This document shows, one piece after another, positions 17,165-25,387 of a stretch of 64,000 bases of DNA (position 1 is its first letter; every line of letters starts with the position of its first letter). The DNA is from Paenibacillus sp. (GTDB taxonomy: Bacteria > Bacillota > Bacilli > Paenibacillales > NBRC-103111): contig JAPSLM010000005.1 in NCBI GenBank assembly GCA_031180825.1, positions 1 to 64,000 on the forward strand, in the 5' to 3' direction. Below the pieces are notes generated by a model that was not told the DNA's origin, searched no databases, and saw only the letters and a program-made list of their open reading frames with translations. The position numbers were made by a program, and so were the translations under genes.

Positions 17165-18342
17165 GAACGCGCCGGACCCGCCTATCCCTCGCTCTGCTCT
17201 CCCTGCTCTGCCTGACCGGGTGCTGGGACCGGGTGGAGATTAACGATCTTGCCTTTGTTTTGACGACCGCGGTGGATGTGGAGCAAGACGGGAACATCCG
17301 GTACAGCGTGCTGCTCCCCCTCCCCGGCAATATGGGCGGAGCCTCCGGGGGCGGAGGCGGAACGGCCGGAACCAAGAGCTACTACATCGACTCCGAAGTC
17401 GGCACCACGTTCCGGGAGGCGCAGGCCCGGCTGCAGCAGCGGATGTCCCGCCGCATGTTTCTTGCCCACCGCAGAACCTTGTTGATCGGCGAGGATTATG
17501 CCAAACGGGGGATTCGGGACATTTTCGATACGACGCCCCGCTCTCCGGAAAGCCGGATGACCATTTATATGGTCGTTACGAAAGGAAAGGCCTACGAGCT
17601 GCTGCAAGCCTCGCCGCAGTTCGAGCGTTTCCCGTCGGAAGCGATCCGGGAGCTTGCCAAGGCCCGGACGGTCATGAATCTCAACATGAAGCAGGTCGCC
17701 CTCTCGCTCAGCAGCCCCGGCGGCGATGCCGTAGCGGTCTACATGGGCATGAAAGAATCGGAGAAAAACTCCAAAAGCACGAAGAAATCGAAGGAAATCG
17801 AGCTGCTCGGCTATGCGCAATTTCGCAGAGACAAAATGACCGGCGTGTTCGAGAATGCGGAGGCAAGCGGACTCGCCTGGCTGAAAAACATGCCCGTGCA
17901 CTCGACCGCTACCGTAAACATCGAAGACAAATATACGATTGCGCTGAGCATCTTCGATTCGAAAAGCCATATTCAGTCCCGCTCGGTACGCGGGAAGCTT
18001 CGTTTTGACATCCGCACGGAAGCCAAGGCCAAAGTAACCGAAAGCTTGGGCATGTACGACCTAAGCCAGACCGGCAAGGTGCGGAAAGTGGAGGCTGCGA
18101 TGAACCGCTATATCGAGCGGGCAATTCGGGAAGCGATCCGCAAAATGATCGCCAACCGCGCCGATTCCGCACAATTCGGATCGTATTTGTGGCGGGAGCA
18201 TCCGAGCCTCTGGGACAAGAAGTACGCCGCGCGCTGGCCCGCAGGGATGAAGGACGCCGATTTCCGCATCCAAGTAAAAAGCGTGCTCACGGAAACGGGT
18301 CTGATCTACGAAAACGTGACGAAAGAGGGGCATACGCGATGA
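17161..18342 (+). CDS. Spore germinant receptor C subunit (GerC lipoprotein)
   Basis: The product is about 393 aa with a short signal peptide and lipobox LTGCWD (lipidated Cys near residue 21). The WD after the Cys and EINDLAFVLTTAVDVEQDGN are highly typical of GerC proteins, as is GTTFREAQARLQQRMSRRMFLAHRRTLLIGEDYA. It is anchored to the outer leaflet of the spore inner membrane. ATG 17161 overlaps the gerA stop; the track start at 17011 is inside the A gene. It ends in an ATGA overlap with the small D gene. Confidence 0.95.
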   Translation: MRTRRTRLSLALLSLLCLTGCWDRVEINDLAFVLTTAVDVEQDGNIRYSVLLPLPGNMGGASGGGGGTAGTKSYYIDSEVGTTFREAQARLQQRMSRRMFLAHRRTLLIGEDYAKRGIRDIFDTTPRSPESRMTIYMVVTKGKAYELLQASPQFERFPSEAIRELAKARTVMNLNMKQVALSLSSPGGDAVAVYMGMKESEKNSKSTKKSKEIELLGYAQFRRDKMTGVFENAEASGLAWLKNMPVHSTATVNIEDKYTIALSIFDSKSHIQSRSVRGKLRFDIRTEAKAKVTESLGMYDLSQTGKVRKVEAAMNRYIERAIREAIRKMIANRADSAQFGSYLWREHPSLWDKKYAARWPAGMKDADFRIQVKSVLTETGLIYENVTKEGHTR

Positions 18343-18572
18343 ACTCCATGTTCCTCGTCTGCTTTCTGGCGCTGATGGCGTTTCAATTATTTTTGAACTT
18401 AAAGCATTGGACGAGACAGCCTAAAGCAACGGCACGGTTGTACACGTTCATAACGATCCTGACGCTGGGACTCTTCTTCTGCGCGGCGTTCGGGTATCGC
18501 CCCCCGATGCCGACACGTTTCTTTATCGATCGGGTATCGCCGTGGATATTCTCAATGATCCATCCTCAGTAA
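18339..18572 (+). CDS. Small two-helix D subunit of the germinant receptor
   Basis: This 77-aa protein is hidden in the 127-aa track ORF 18189..18572. The real ATG (MNSMFLVCFLALMAFQLFLNLKHW) overlaps the gerC stop as ATGA. It has two predicted membrane helices (about 4-20 and 36-53) and no other domain. Small two-helix D proteins of this size are known in some Bacillus ger operons and modulate receptor function. Assignment rests on size, topology and position. Confidence 0.8.
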   Translation: MNSMFLVCFLALMAFQLFLNLKHWTRQPKATARLYTFITILTLGLFFCAAFGYRPPMPTRFFIDRVSPWIFSMIHPQ

Positions 18573-18602
18573 ACGATGCGATGGAGGAAAGCGGGTGAAC
18601 GC

Positions 18603-20033
18603 ATGCCAGGCAACACGCAAGTCATTAACCAAAGACAGCTCTCCTGGCTGGTCGGATCGCTTTTGACCGGCGGCGGGTTGCTCAGCATTCAGCACGAGCT
18701 GGTCCGGGTCGCTCATATGGATGCCTGGTTCGTCTATTTGCTGCCCACCGTTTACGTCCTTTTCACCGCATACGTATTTGCGCAGCTCAGTATGCGTTTT
18801 CCGGGAAAGCATCTTTTCGAGATGAACTTTATTTTGTTTGGCCGCTGGTTCGGCATGCTTGCAAATATGGTGCTGCTGACCCACCTTTGGTTCATCCTGC
18901 TGCGAGACCTGCGGATGTTCGGCAAATTCATCGGCACGATTCTGCTTCCGAACACCCCCGAGGAAATACTCGTTCTGCTCCTCGTCGTGATGCTTATGTT
19001 TTACGGCCGGGCCAGCGCGGAGGTGGTCTCGAGGGTCAACGACTTGTTTTTTCCGGTTTTCTTCGCGCTCACGTTAATGCTGCCGTTCCTGCTGTCCAAC
19101 GAAATGAGCTTCCGTTTGCTGCAGCCGATCCTGACTTCTTCGCCTGCGCAGCTCGGGTATGCAGGTCTTCTCGGTGTGGGCTGGTACGGGGATATCATCA
19201 TTGCGGGAGCGTTTTTGCATATGATCTGGAATTCCCAACAGGTTCACTCCGCCCTTCGGCACGGTTCGCTGTTGGCTACGGCGCTGCTCTCGATTTTCCT
19301 CTTAATGGAAATATCTGTTTTCGGGCCGAACATTCCGGGCAACCTGATTTACCCGAATTACAGCTTGGTGCAGCACATTCAAATTACGGATTTTTTGGAC
19401 CGGATGGATTTGCTTGCTCTGAGCATCTGGTTCCCGGTTATCGTCGGCAAGATGATCTTCATTTATCTGGCCTTCCTGATCGGGATCGCCAGTCTGATCC
19501 GGCAAAGGGACTACACGCTTATCAATTCCCCGGCCAGCTTGTTTCTGCTGCTGACCACGCTTTTCGCTTTCAAGAGCACGCCGGAGGTATTCAGCTTCGG
19601 CAATTACAGCTCGCCTGTGATTGTGCTCAGCTATCAGCCGTTGCTGCTGGCGGCTTTGCTGCTGCTCATGCGAAGATTCCCAAAGCGGAGTCCCGAGCAC
19701 CATGCGGAAGGCTCTTCAGAGAAAAAGCAGGGGCATGACCGGAACGGAATGTCCAAAGGGGGAACGCGCCATCCGGGGAAAAGGCTCGGCTCGCGTCTGG
19801 GAGCTGTATCAAGCCGCACTTGGCTGCGGGCCGGCAATGTGCTGCTCGCCCTCGGATTCATATTCGCCGGCGCGGGCCTTCTCTTCAGCCGGAACTATGC
19901 GGTCATCGGCAAGCTGGCGGGCTTCGGCTATGCGCTTGTCCTCGCGCTGCTGCTGTTCGTCACGCATATGGAGATGCGGAAAGCCAAGGACCTCGCAGCG
20001 AGGAGCTCCCCCAATTCGGCGCAGGCGTCATGA
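18603..20033 (+). CDS. Spore germinant receptor B subunit (GerB permease) with C-terminal extension
   Basis: GerB proteins are APC-superfamily permeases that bind the germinant. The N-terminal part (QVINQRQLSWLVGSLLTGGGLL, RFPGKHLFEM, then repeated helices) matches the family over about 365 aa. After the tenth helix the protein continues about 115 aa: a basic, polar linker (KRSPEHHAEGSSEKKQGHDRNGMSKGG) and two further helices (AGNVLLALGFIFAGAGLLF and KLAGFGYALVLALLLFVTHM). That tail is not usual. The start is uncertain: ATG 18603 gives the canonical N-terminus, but the GGAGG is about 13 nt away. Confidence 0.92.
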   Translation: MPGNTQVINQRQLSWLVGSLLTGGGLLSIQHELVRVAHMDAWFVYLLPTVYVLFTAYVFAQLSMRFPGKHLFEMNFILFGRWFGMLANMVLLTHLWFILLRDLRMFGKFIGTILLPNTPEEILVLLLVVMLMFYGRASAEVVSRVNDLFFPVFFALTLMLPFLLSNEMSFRLLQPILTSSPAQLGYAGLLGVGWYGDIIIAGAFLHMIWNSQQVHSALRHGSLLATALLSIFLLMEISVFGPNIPGNLIYPNYSLVQHIQITDFLDRMDLLALSIWFPVIVGKMIFIYLAFLIGIASLIRQRDYTLINSPASLFLLLTTLFAFKSTPEVFSFGNYSSPVIVLSYQPLLLAALLLLMRRFPKRSPEHHAEGSSEKKQGHDRNGMSKGGTRHPGKRLGSRLGAVSSRTWLRAGNVLLALGFIFAGAGLLFSRNYAVIGKLAGFGYALVLALLLFVTHMEMRKAKDLAARSSPNSAQAS

Positions 20034-20227
20034 CTTTGCCCGCTCGATCCCGACGATCCGGCCCAGGGGGATCGAAATGGCCGGTTCCTCCTCTTCTTCA
20101 GCCTGCAGAGCGATATTCTTTTTCAAATGAAGCATCGACGTTCCAACGGTCCATGAAGGTTGTATGCAAAAACGGCCTCGCCGAATCGCAGTCTCGGTCC
20201 GAGGCAGACTTACCGAAAGGAGCTGTC

Positions 20228-21238
20228 ATGAAGTTCACATGGTTTCAAAGCAAGCTGACGTTCGTCATCATTCCCGAAGCGAACGGAAGCGTCGTTCGCC
20301 TTAAGCTGTCCCGCGCTGCCCTGTGGAGCGCACTCTTTCTTATGCTGCTGCTCTCCGGGACGACCTGCACTCTCCTTATCCGGAGCTGGCATTCCACGGT
20401 TTCCGTTTCGCTGAAATCGGTGGAGATGAAAGGACGGGCGACGCAGCTGGAGCAGGATTTACATCGGAAAAACGCAGCCATTGAACGGCTGCAAAACGAT
20501 ATTTATGCGCTTTCGAAGCAAGCCGAAGAAGTCCGGAGCCAAATGGAACGGCTGAAACGGCTCGAGCAGGATTTGAATAAGCTGGCTCCCGGCAGCGCCG
20601 AGCGCCGGAAAACCGGCGGACAACCGGTATCCGCGGCCGTTTCTGCCCATGCAGGGGGGATGGGCGGCGAAGCGTTCCCCGTCACCGAGGGACAGACGCA
20701 CGAGCTGGCTGCCGCGGCGGGGGCCCGTTATACGGCGCTGCACGCCGAGATAAAGGAGCTTGCCTCCCGGCTCGGCCAAACGAAGCGGCAGCTGCAGGAG
20801 AAGCAGGAGCGGCAGCGGCGCACGCCCGACATATGGCCTACGCTGTCCAAAATCGTTACCTCGCCGTACGGCTACCGCAAAGACCCGTTTACGAACAAGC
20901 TCAGCTTCCATCGCGGCATCGACATTGCGGGCAAGCTGGGCGATCCGGTTTATGCGGTAGCGGGCGGCGTCGTCCAATCGGTCGGCTACGACAAGCTGCA
21001 CGGACATAACGTCGTGATCGAGCACGACAAAGGGCTAAAGACGTGGTACATGCATCTGAACAGCGCCCAGGTGAATCGTGGCGATAAAGTGGGTAAAGGA
21101 CAGACGATCGGCCAGTTGGGAACAACCGGCCGCAGCACCGGCCCCCACCTGCACTACGAAGTGCTGCTCAGCGGCAAAAGCACCGATCCCGCACCGTATA
21201 TGCCAAGCGTCAAACGAAAAAAGGAGGGGAAAAAGTGA
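20228..21238 (+). CDS. Membrane-anchored M23 metallopeptidase with coiled coil
   Basis: This zinc endopeptidase of the LytM type probably cleaves peptidoglycan cross-bridges. It has an N-terminal cytoplasmic stretch, one helix (about 37-57, LWSALFLMLLLSGTTCTLLI) and a coiled coil (VEMKGRATQLEQDLHRKNAAIERLQND). An Ala/Gly-rich spacer and a C-terminal M23 domain follow, with zinc ligands in SFHRGIDIAG and GPHLHYEVLL. The track start at 19820 lies inside the germination gene. ATG 20228 has AAAGGAG 6 nt upstream (336 aa). Its stop overlaps the start of the bactofilin gene, suggesting the pair works together at the envelope. Confidence 0.93.
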   Translation: MKFTWFQSKLTFVIIPEANGSVVRLKLSRAALWSALFLMLLLSGTTCTLLIRSWHSTVSVSLKSVEMKGRATQLEQDLHRKNAAIERLQNDIYALSKQAEEVRSQMERLKRLEQDLNKLAPGSAERRKTGGQPVSAAVSAHAGGMGGEAFPVTEGQTHELAAAAGARYTALHAEIKELASRLGQTKRQLQEKQERQRRTPDIWPTLSKIVTSPYGYRKDPFTNKLSFHRGIDIAGKLGDPVYAVAGGVVQSVGYDKLHGHNVVIEHDKGLKTWYMHLNSAQVNRGDKVGKGQTIGQLGTTGRSTGPHLHYEVLLSGKSTDPAPYMPSVKRKKEGKK

Positions 21239-21639
21239 TGTTTCGAATAAACGGCTTGCGAAGCCGCTCTTCGCGTTCCGGACGCTCCGTCTCGCTGGTC
21301 GGCGAGGGTACCGTCCTAGAAGGCTCATTCCGCTCCGAAGCCGACGTGCGCATCGAAGGAGAGTTTCAAGGATTGCTTCAAGCCGCGGGCGAGGTGGCTG
21401 TCGGAGAGAAGGGCTTCGTCCGCTCCTCCGATCTTCGCGCCCGCGACGTGGTTATCGCCGGAAGGCTGGAAGGACGCGTAGAGGCGGAGGGCGTCGTCCG
21501 CATCACCCCGACGGGCCGCTTGATCGGCACCGTCCGCGCCGCTACGCTAATTATCGAGCCTGGGGCCGTGTTCCAAGGCCAGAGCGAGATGGGCCAAGCG
21601 CCGCAGGAGGATGCGTCCCTTGTCATAGCCGTGCTATAA
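21235..21639 (+). CDS. Bactofilin-type polymer-forming cytoskeletal protein
   Basis: Bactofilins polymerise without nucleotide and scaffold cell-wall enzymes. The 133-134 aa product has the DUF583 beta-helix pattern: SLVGEGTVLEGSFRSEADVRIEGEFQG, AAGEVAVGEKG, DVVIAGRLEGRVEAEGVVRITPTGRLIGTVRAATLIIEPGAVFQG. GTG 21235 or ATG 21238 could start it; AAGGAGGGG precedes both. It overlaps the M23 peptidase stop, matching the recurring bactofilin plus M23 peptidase pairing. Its stop codon lies in the -10 box of the next gene's promoter. Confidence 0.92.
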   Translation: MMFRINGLRSRSSRSGRSVSLVGEGTVLEGSFRSEADVRIEGEFQGLLQAAGEVAVGEKGFVRSSDLRARDVVIAGRLEGRVEAEGVVRITPTGRLIGTVRAATLIIEPGAVFQGQSEMGQAPQEDASLVIAVL

Positions 21640-21640
21640 T
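21632..21640 (+). promoter_or_regulatory. Extended -10 promoter before the long palindrome
   Basis: TGCTATAAT gives a TGn extended -10 with a perfect TATAAT (21635-21640) overlapping the bactofilin stop. The -35 is weak (TGCGTC). A transcript would begin near 21647, almost exactly at the first base of the palindrome at 21649. Confidence 0.55.
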
Positions 21641-21648
21641 GAAGAGAA

Positions 21649-21861
21649 AAGCTTTTTGTTGTTAAGGTTGAATGCCTTGCTTCCGGCTCCGGCCGGCCTG
21701 CGAGAAAAAAGGCCCGCCTTCACTCGGACACGTTATTCACGAATCCTTGGAATCCATTTTAAGCTGATGGGATTCGTGAAAAAAACTCGCGGCGATCCTT
21801 TTTTCTCTACGGCCTCTAGGCCTATGCAAGAATAAGGCATTCAAAAACCAACAAAAAGCTT
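21649..21861. repeat. 213-nt imperfect palindrome (long hairpin leader or MITE-like)
   Basis: Four nested complementary blocks are in register: AAGCTTTTTGTTG (21649-21661 with 21849-21861), TTGAATGCCTT (21668-21678 with 21834-21844), GAGAAAAAAGG (21702-21712 with 21797-21807) and TTCACGAATCC (21736-21746 with 21770-21780), around a 23-nt loop. The intervening segments are similar but not identical. No T-run follows, so it is not a simple terminator. It fills the gap between bactofilin and the HAD gene and would form most of a 240-nt 5' leader. Confidence 0.85.
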
Positions 21862-21885
21862 AGAGAGAGAGTAGGAGAAATCGCT

Positions 21886-22644
21886 ATGATTAAAGTGCAG
21901 CAAACCATCCTGTTCGATATGGACGATACGCTTCTGTATTGCAACAAATTTTTCGATATGGTGATCGACCAATTCGCAGACCAAATGGAAGCGTGGTTTC
22001 ACGGCTACCACCTGACCATCGAAGAGATCAAGAAAAAACAAACGGAAATCGATTTGGAGCTGGTGCATGTCAGCGGCTTTGCGCCGGACCACTTCCCCCA
22101 ATCGTTCGTTGATACGTATGAATATTACACCGATTTGACCGGCCGGCTCAAAAATGACGGGGAAGTCAAACGGCTGATCGAGCTCGGCGCCTCCGTCTAC
22201 GGCCACAGCATCGAGCCGTACCCTTATATGGAAGAGACGCTCCGCATGCTTCAAGAGGACGGCCATACGCTTCACTTGTATACCGGAGGGGACCCGACGG
22301 TGCAGATGCGCAAGGTGAAGGAAGCGGAGCTGGAACGGTTCTTCGGCAGCCGAATCTACGTCACGCGCCATAAAAACGCGGAGTACCTCGACGGACTCAT
22401 CCGTGCGAACGGCTTCGACCGGAACAACACCTGGATGATCGGCAATTCGCTCCGCACCGATATTATCCCGGCGCTCAAGGCGGGCATTCACGCTATCTTC
22501 ATGCCTGCGGAGGTGGAGTGGGCCTACAATCAGGTCGAGGTGGACGTGGAGCCGTCCGGCGCCTATTTCACGCTGTCTTCCTTGCGGTATATCCCCGAAA
22601 CCATTCGCAACTATACGGCCGGGAAAGTCGCCGCAGGCTCTTAA
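21886..22644 (+). CDS. HAD-superfamily hydrolase
   Basis: This 252-aa cytoplasmic phosphatase-type protein has motif I FDMDDTLLY (nucleophile and acid/base Asp), motif II in HLYTGGDP (Thr) and motif IV WMIGNSLRTDIIPALKAG. An inserted helical cap lies at about residues 20-100. The substrate cannot be told from sequence. ATG 21886 follows TAGGAG 8 nt upstream. The gene sits behind the long palindromic leader, suggesting post-transcriptional control. Confidence 0.88.
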   Translation: MIKVQQTILFDMDDTLLYCNKFFDMVIDQFADQMEAWFHGYHLTIEEIKKKQTEIDLELVHVSGFAPDHFPQSFVDTYEYYTDLTGRLKNDGEVKRLIELGASVYGHSIEPYPYMEETLRMLQEDGHTLHLYTGGDPTVQMRKVKEAELERFFGSRIYVTRHKNAEYLDGLIRANGFDRNNTWMIGNSLRTDIIPALKAGIHAIFMPAEVEWAYNQVEVDVEPSGAYFTLSSLRYIPETIRNYTAGKVAAGS

Positions 22645-22750
22645 CCCGCCGAATACCGGTCCGGGGGCCGCGCGCCCGTCCCGCATCTTCCCGAACCCGC
22701 GCATGATTTGCCGGGAGCCCCCATACAATGTTGGGGAAAGGATGATGAGC

Positions 22751-24661
22751 ATGAGCAGCCTCCACCGGATCGTCGAAACCGCCACCGATCGTTTGATGCA
22801 GATGCTGCTGACGCGGCAATCGCAGGACGGGACGTGGCGTTTTTGCTTTGAAAACGGGATCTTGACGGACAGTTATCTGATTTTGTTATTAAGATCGTTA
22901 AGCATAAAGGACGAGAACCTTATACGGCGTTTAGCAAACCGGATTTTATCGAGGCAGGAAGCAAACGGCGCGTGGAAATGGTTTTACGACGACGGCGACG
23001 GCCATTTGTCGGCGACGGTCGAGGCTTATGCGGCGCTGCGGTATGCCGGGCTTCCCGCCTCCGGCGAGGCGATGACGCGGGCGAGACGGTTTATTTTGTC
23101 CAAGGGCGGCATGCGGAACGTCAGCGGCTTGCTGACCAAGGTGATGCTTGCCGCCATCGGTCAGTATCCTTGGCCGCGCCCGTTCCCCTTCCCGCCCGAA
23201 TTGCTGCTGCTTCCCCCGTCGTTCCCCCTGAGCTTTTACCGCTTTTCCAATTACGCCCGCGTGCATCTGGCGCCCATTGCGATCTTGGGCGTCCGGCAGT
23301 TTACGGTCAAAACGGCAGAGGCGCCCGACTTATCCGAGCTGCTGCCCGCCCGCGAGCGCTGGTCGCCGCATGACGAGGGATCGGAGCTCGGAGAAGACCG
23401 ACGCTTCGCCGGCTGGCGGATCGACATTCAACGCGCTCTGCATAAGCTGCCCTGCCTGCCGCAGGAGCTCCGCCGGCTGGCGCTCCGGCGTGCCGAGCGT
23501 TATATGCTTGAGCGGATCGAACCGAACGGGACGCTATACAGCTATGCATCCTGCACATTTCTGATGGTACATGCGCTGCGGGCGCTCGGTTACGAAGAGC
23601 GGCATCCCGTCATCACGAGAGCGGTTCAAGGCCTGATCTCGCTCGCCTGCGAACCCGAAGGGCAGCTGCACGTGCAAAACTCGCCCTCCACCGTCTGGGA
23701 TACGGCGCTTATCAGCCATGCGCTTCAGGAAGCCGGGCTTCCAGCTTCGCACCCGGCCATCCGGCGGGCGGACGCCTACCTGCTCTCGCGCCAGCACACG
23801 AAGCTCGGCGATTGGAGCGCCGATGTCGCGAACCCCGTTCCCGGCGGCTGGGGATTCTCCGACGTCAATACGATCGTGCCGGACATGGACGATACGACCG
23901 CCGCGCTGCGGGCGCTGCGCCGAAGTCCGGGACGGCCCGAGGCCGGATACCGCGAAGCAAGGAGCCGGGGCCTTCATTGGGTGCTGTCGCTGCAGAACGA
24001 CGACGGCGGCTGGCCGGCCTTCGAGCGAAACAAAAACTCCCCGCTGCTCGCCGCTCTTCCCGTCGACGGCGCGGAGGCAGCGCTCGACGCTTCAGCCGCG
24101 GACCTGACCGGGCGCACGCTGGAATATTTGGGCGCTTGGGCGGCTCTCCGCCAAGAGCAGCCGTTCATCCGGCGCGCCGTCCGTTGGCTGCTCGACCATC
24201 AGGAGCGCAACGGCTCCTGGTACGGCCGCTGGGGCATCTGCTACATTTACGGGACCTGGGCCGCCGTGACCGGACTCGCCGCCGCCGGAGTTCCGCCCGA
24301 TCAACCGGAGCTGCGGCGAGCGGTACGATGGCTGGCCGGCATCCAAAACCCGGACGGCGGCTTCGGCGAGTCGTGCCGCAGCGACCGGGCCAAAATCTAC
24401 ATCCCGCTGGGCGCGAGCACGCCCTCGCAGACCGCTTGGGCGCTCGATGCGCTGATCGCCGTTCATCCGGCGCCGACCGACGCCATCAACCGGGCGGCGC
24501 ATGCGCTGGCGGACATGCTGGAGGCCGGGGACGCCTCCTGGCCGGCCAAGTATCCTACCGGCGCCGCGCTGCCCGGGGATTTTTACGTGCGCTATCACAG
24601 CTATAACGTGATCTGGCCGCTGCTGGCGCTGGCGCATTACAGGAACAAATACGGGTCCTGA
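22751..24661 (+). CDS. sqhC: Squalene-hopene / sporulenol-type terpene cyclase
   Basis: This class II triterpene cyclase (about 636 aa) protonates a polyprenyl chain and cyclises it. QW repeats are visible (QSQDGTWRF, QEANGAWKW, QNDDGGWPAF, QERNGSWYGRW, QNPDGGFGES). The catalytic acid motif is VPDMDDTTAAL, where family members have DxDD. The C-terminal YHSYNVIWPLLAL is also typical. In Bacillus the homologue SqhC makes sporulenes in spores. Three close ATGs exist (22742, 22745, 22751); the last best fits the GGGGAAAGG site. It lies just upstream of a two-component pair with little spacing. Confidence 0.88.
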   Translation: MSSLHRIVETATDRLMQMLLTRQSQDGTWRFCFENGILTDSYLILLLRSLSIKDENLIRRLANRILSRQEANGAWKWFYDDGDGHLSATVEAYAALRYAGLPASGEAMTRARRFILSKGGMRNVSGLLTKVMLAAIGQYPWPRPFPFPPELLLLPPSFPLSFYRFSNYARVHLAPIAILGVRQFTVKTAEAPDLSELLPARERWSPHDEGSELGEDRRFAGWRIDIQRALHKLPCLPQELRRLALRRAERYMLERIEPNGTLYSYASCTFLMVHALRALGYEERHPVITRAVQGLISLACEPEGQLHVQNSPSTVWDTALISHALQEAGLPASHPAIRRADAYLLSRQHTKLGDWSADVANPVPGGWGFSDVNTIVPDMDDTTAALRALRRSPGRPEAGYREARSRGLHWVLSLQNDDGGWPAFERNKNSPLLAALPVDGAEAALDASAADLTGRTLEYLGAWAALRQEQPFIRRAVRWLLDHQERNGSWYGRWGICYIYGTWAAVTGLAAAGVPPDQPELRRAVRWLAGIQNPDGGFGESCRSDRAKIYIPLGASTPSQTAWALDALIAVHPAPTDAINRAAHALADMLEAGDASWPAKYPTGAALPGDFYVRYHSYNVIWPLLALAHYRNKYGS

Positions 24662-24697
24662 CCGTACGAAAGCCAACGAACGAGGAGATAATAAATT

Positions 24698-25387
24698 ATG
24701 GAAAAAATCCTTATCGCAGACGACGAACGGGACATTCTGACGTTCATGGAGGACGCTTTGACGGACGAAGGCTATACCGTGCTGACCGCCTCGGGCGGCG
24801 AGGAAGTGTTCGCGCTTTTGAAGGAACAGCCCGATCTGATCATTCTCGACGTGATGATGCCGGGAATTGACGGCTGGGAGGTATGCCGCTCTATTCGCCC
24901 GTTGGTGACGTGCCCGATTCTGTTTCTGAGCGCGCGCGGAAGCGAAACGGACCGCATTCAAGGGCTGATGGTCGGCGGGGACGATTATTTGGTGAAGCCG
25001 TTCAGCATTAAGGAATTGAAAGCGCGCGTCCAGGCTCATTTGCGGCGGGAGCGCCGGAGCGAGACCCGGGCAAACCGGTCGATCCTGCACTTCGGCGAGC
25101 TGATGCTGGATTTGGACGCCTATCAGCTTCATTACCGGAATCGGACGATTCCTTTAACCGCGCGGGAGTTCGAGATCGTGCAGCTGCTGATGATGCATCC
25201 GAATCAGGTGCTGTCGAGGGACCGCATCTACGAGAAGGTCTGGGGCCTTGAAGCGGAAGGCGATTCGGCCACGGTGACCGAGCACATCAAGAAAATCCGC
25301 TCCAAGCTGGCGGAGGCGGACCCGCATACGGAGTATATCGCCACGGTCTGGGGAGTCGGCTATAAAATGGGAGCCGGCGCGTCATGA
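24698..25387 (+). CDS. OmpR-family response regulator
   Basis: A 229-aa regulator. The receiver domain starts ILIADDERDILTFMED with phospho-acceptor Asp near residue 51 (LIILDVMMPGIDGW) and KPFSIKELKARV. The winged-helix domain has PLTAREFEIVQLLMMHPNQVLSRDRIYEKVWG and TVTEHIKKIRSKL. An ATGA overlap with the kinase gene indicates a cognate pair. It starts 36 nt after the cyclase stop, so co-transcription with it is possible. Confidence 0.94.
   Translation: MEKILIADDERDILTFMEDALTDEGYTVLTASGGEEVFALLKEQPDLIILDVMMPGIDGWEVCRSIRPLVTCPILFLSARGSETDRIQGLMVGGDDYLVKPFSIKELKARVQAHLRRERRSETRANRSILHFGELMLDLDAYQLHYRNRTIPLTAREFEIVQLLMMHPNQVLSRDRIYEKVWGLEAEGDSATVTEHIKKIRSKLAEADPHTEYIATVWGVGYKMGAGAS

Noticed and set aside
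21649-21861. Palindrome read as a rho-independent terminator for bactofilin
   Set aside because: The inner stem is followed by A's on the plus strand and there is no T-run after the outer stem; the structure is far longer than a terminator.
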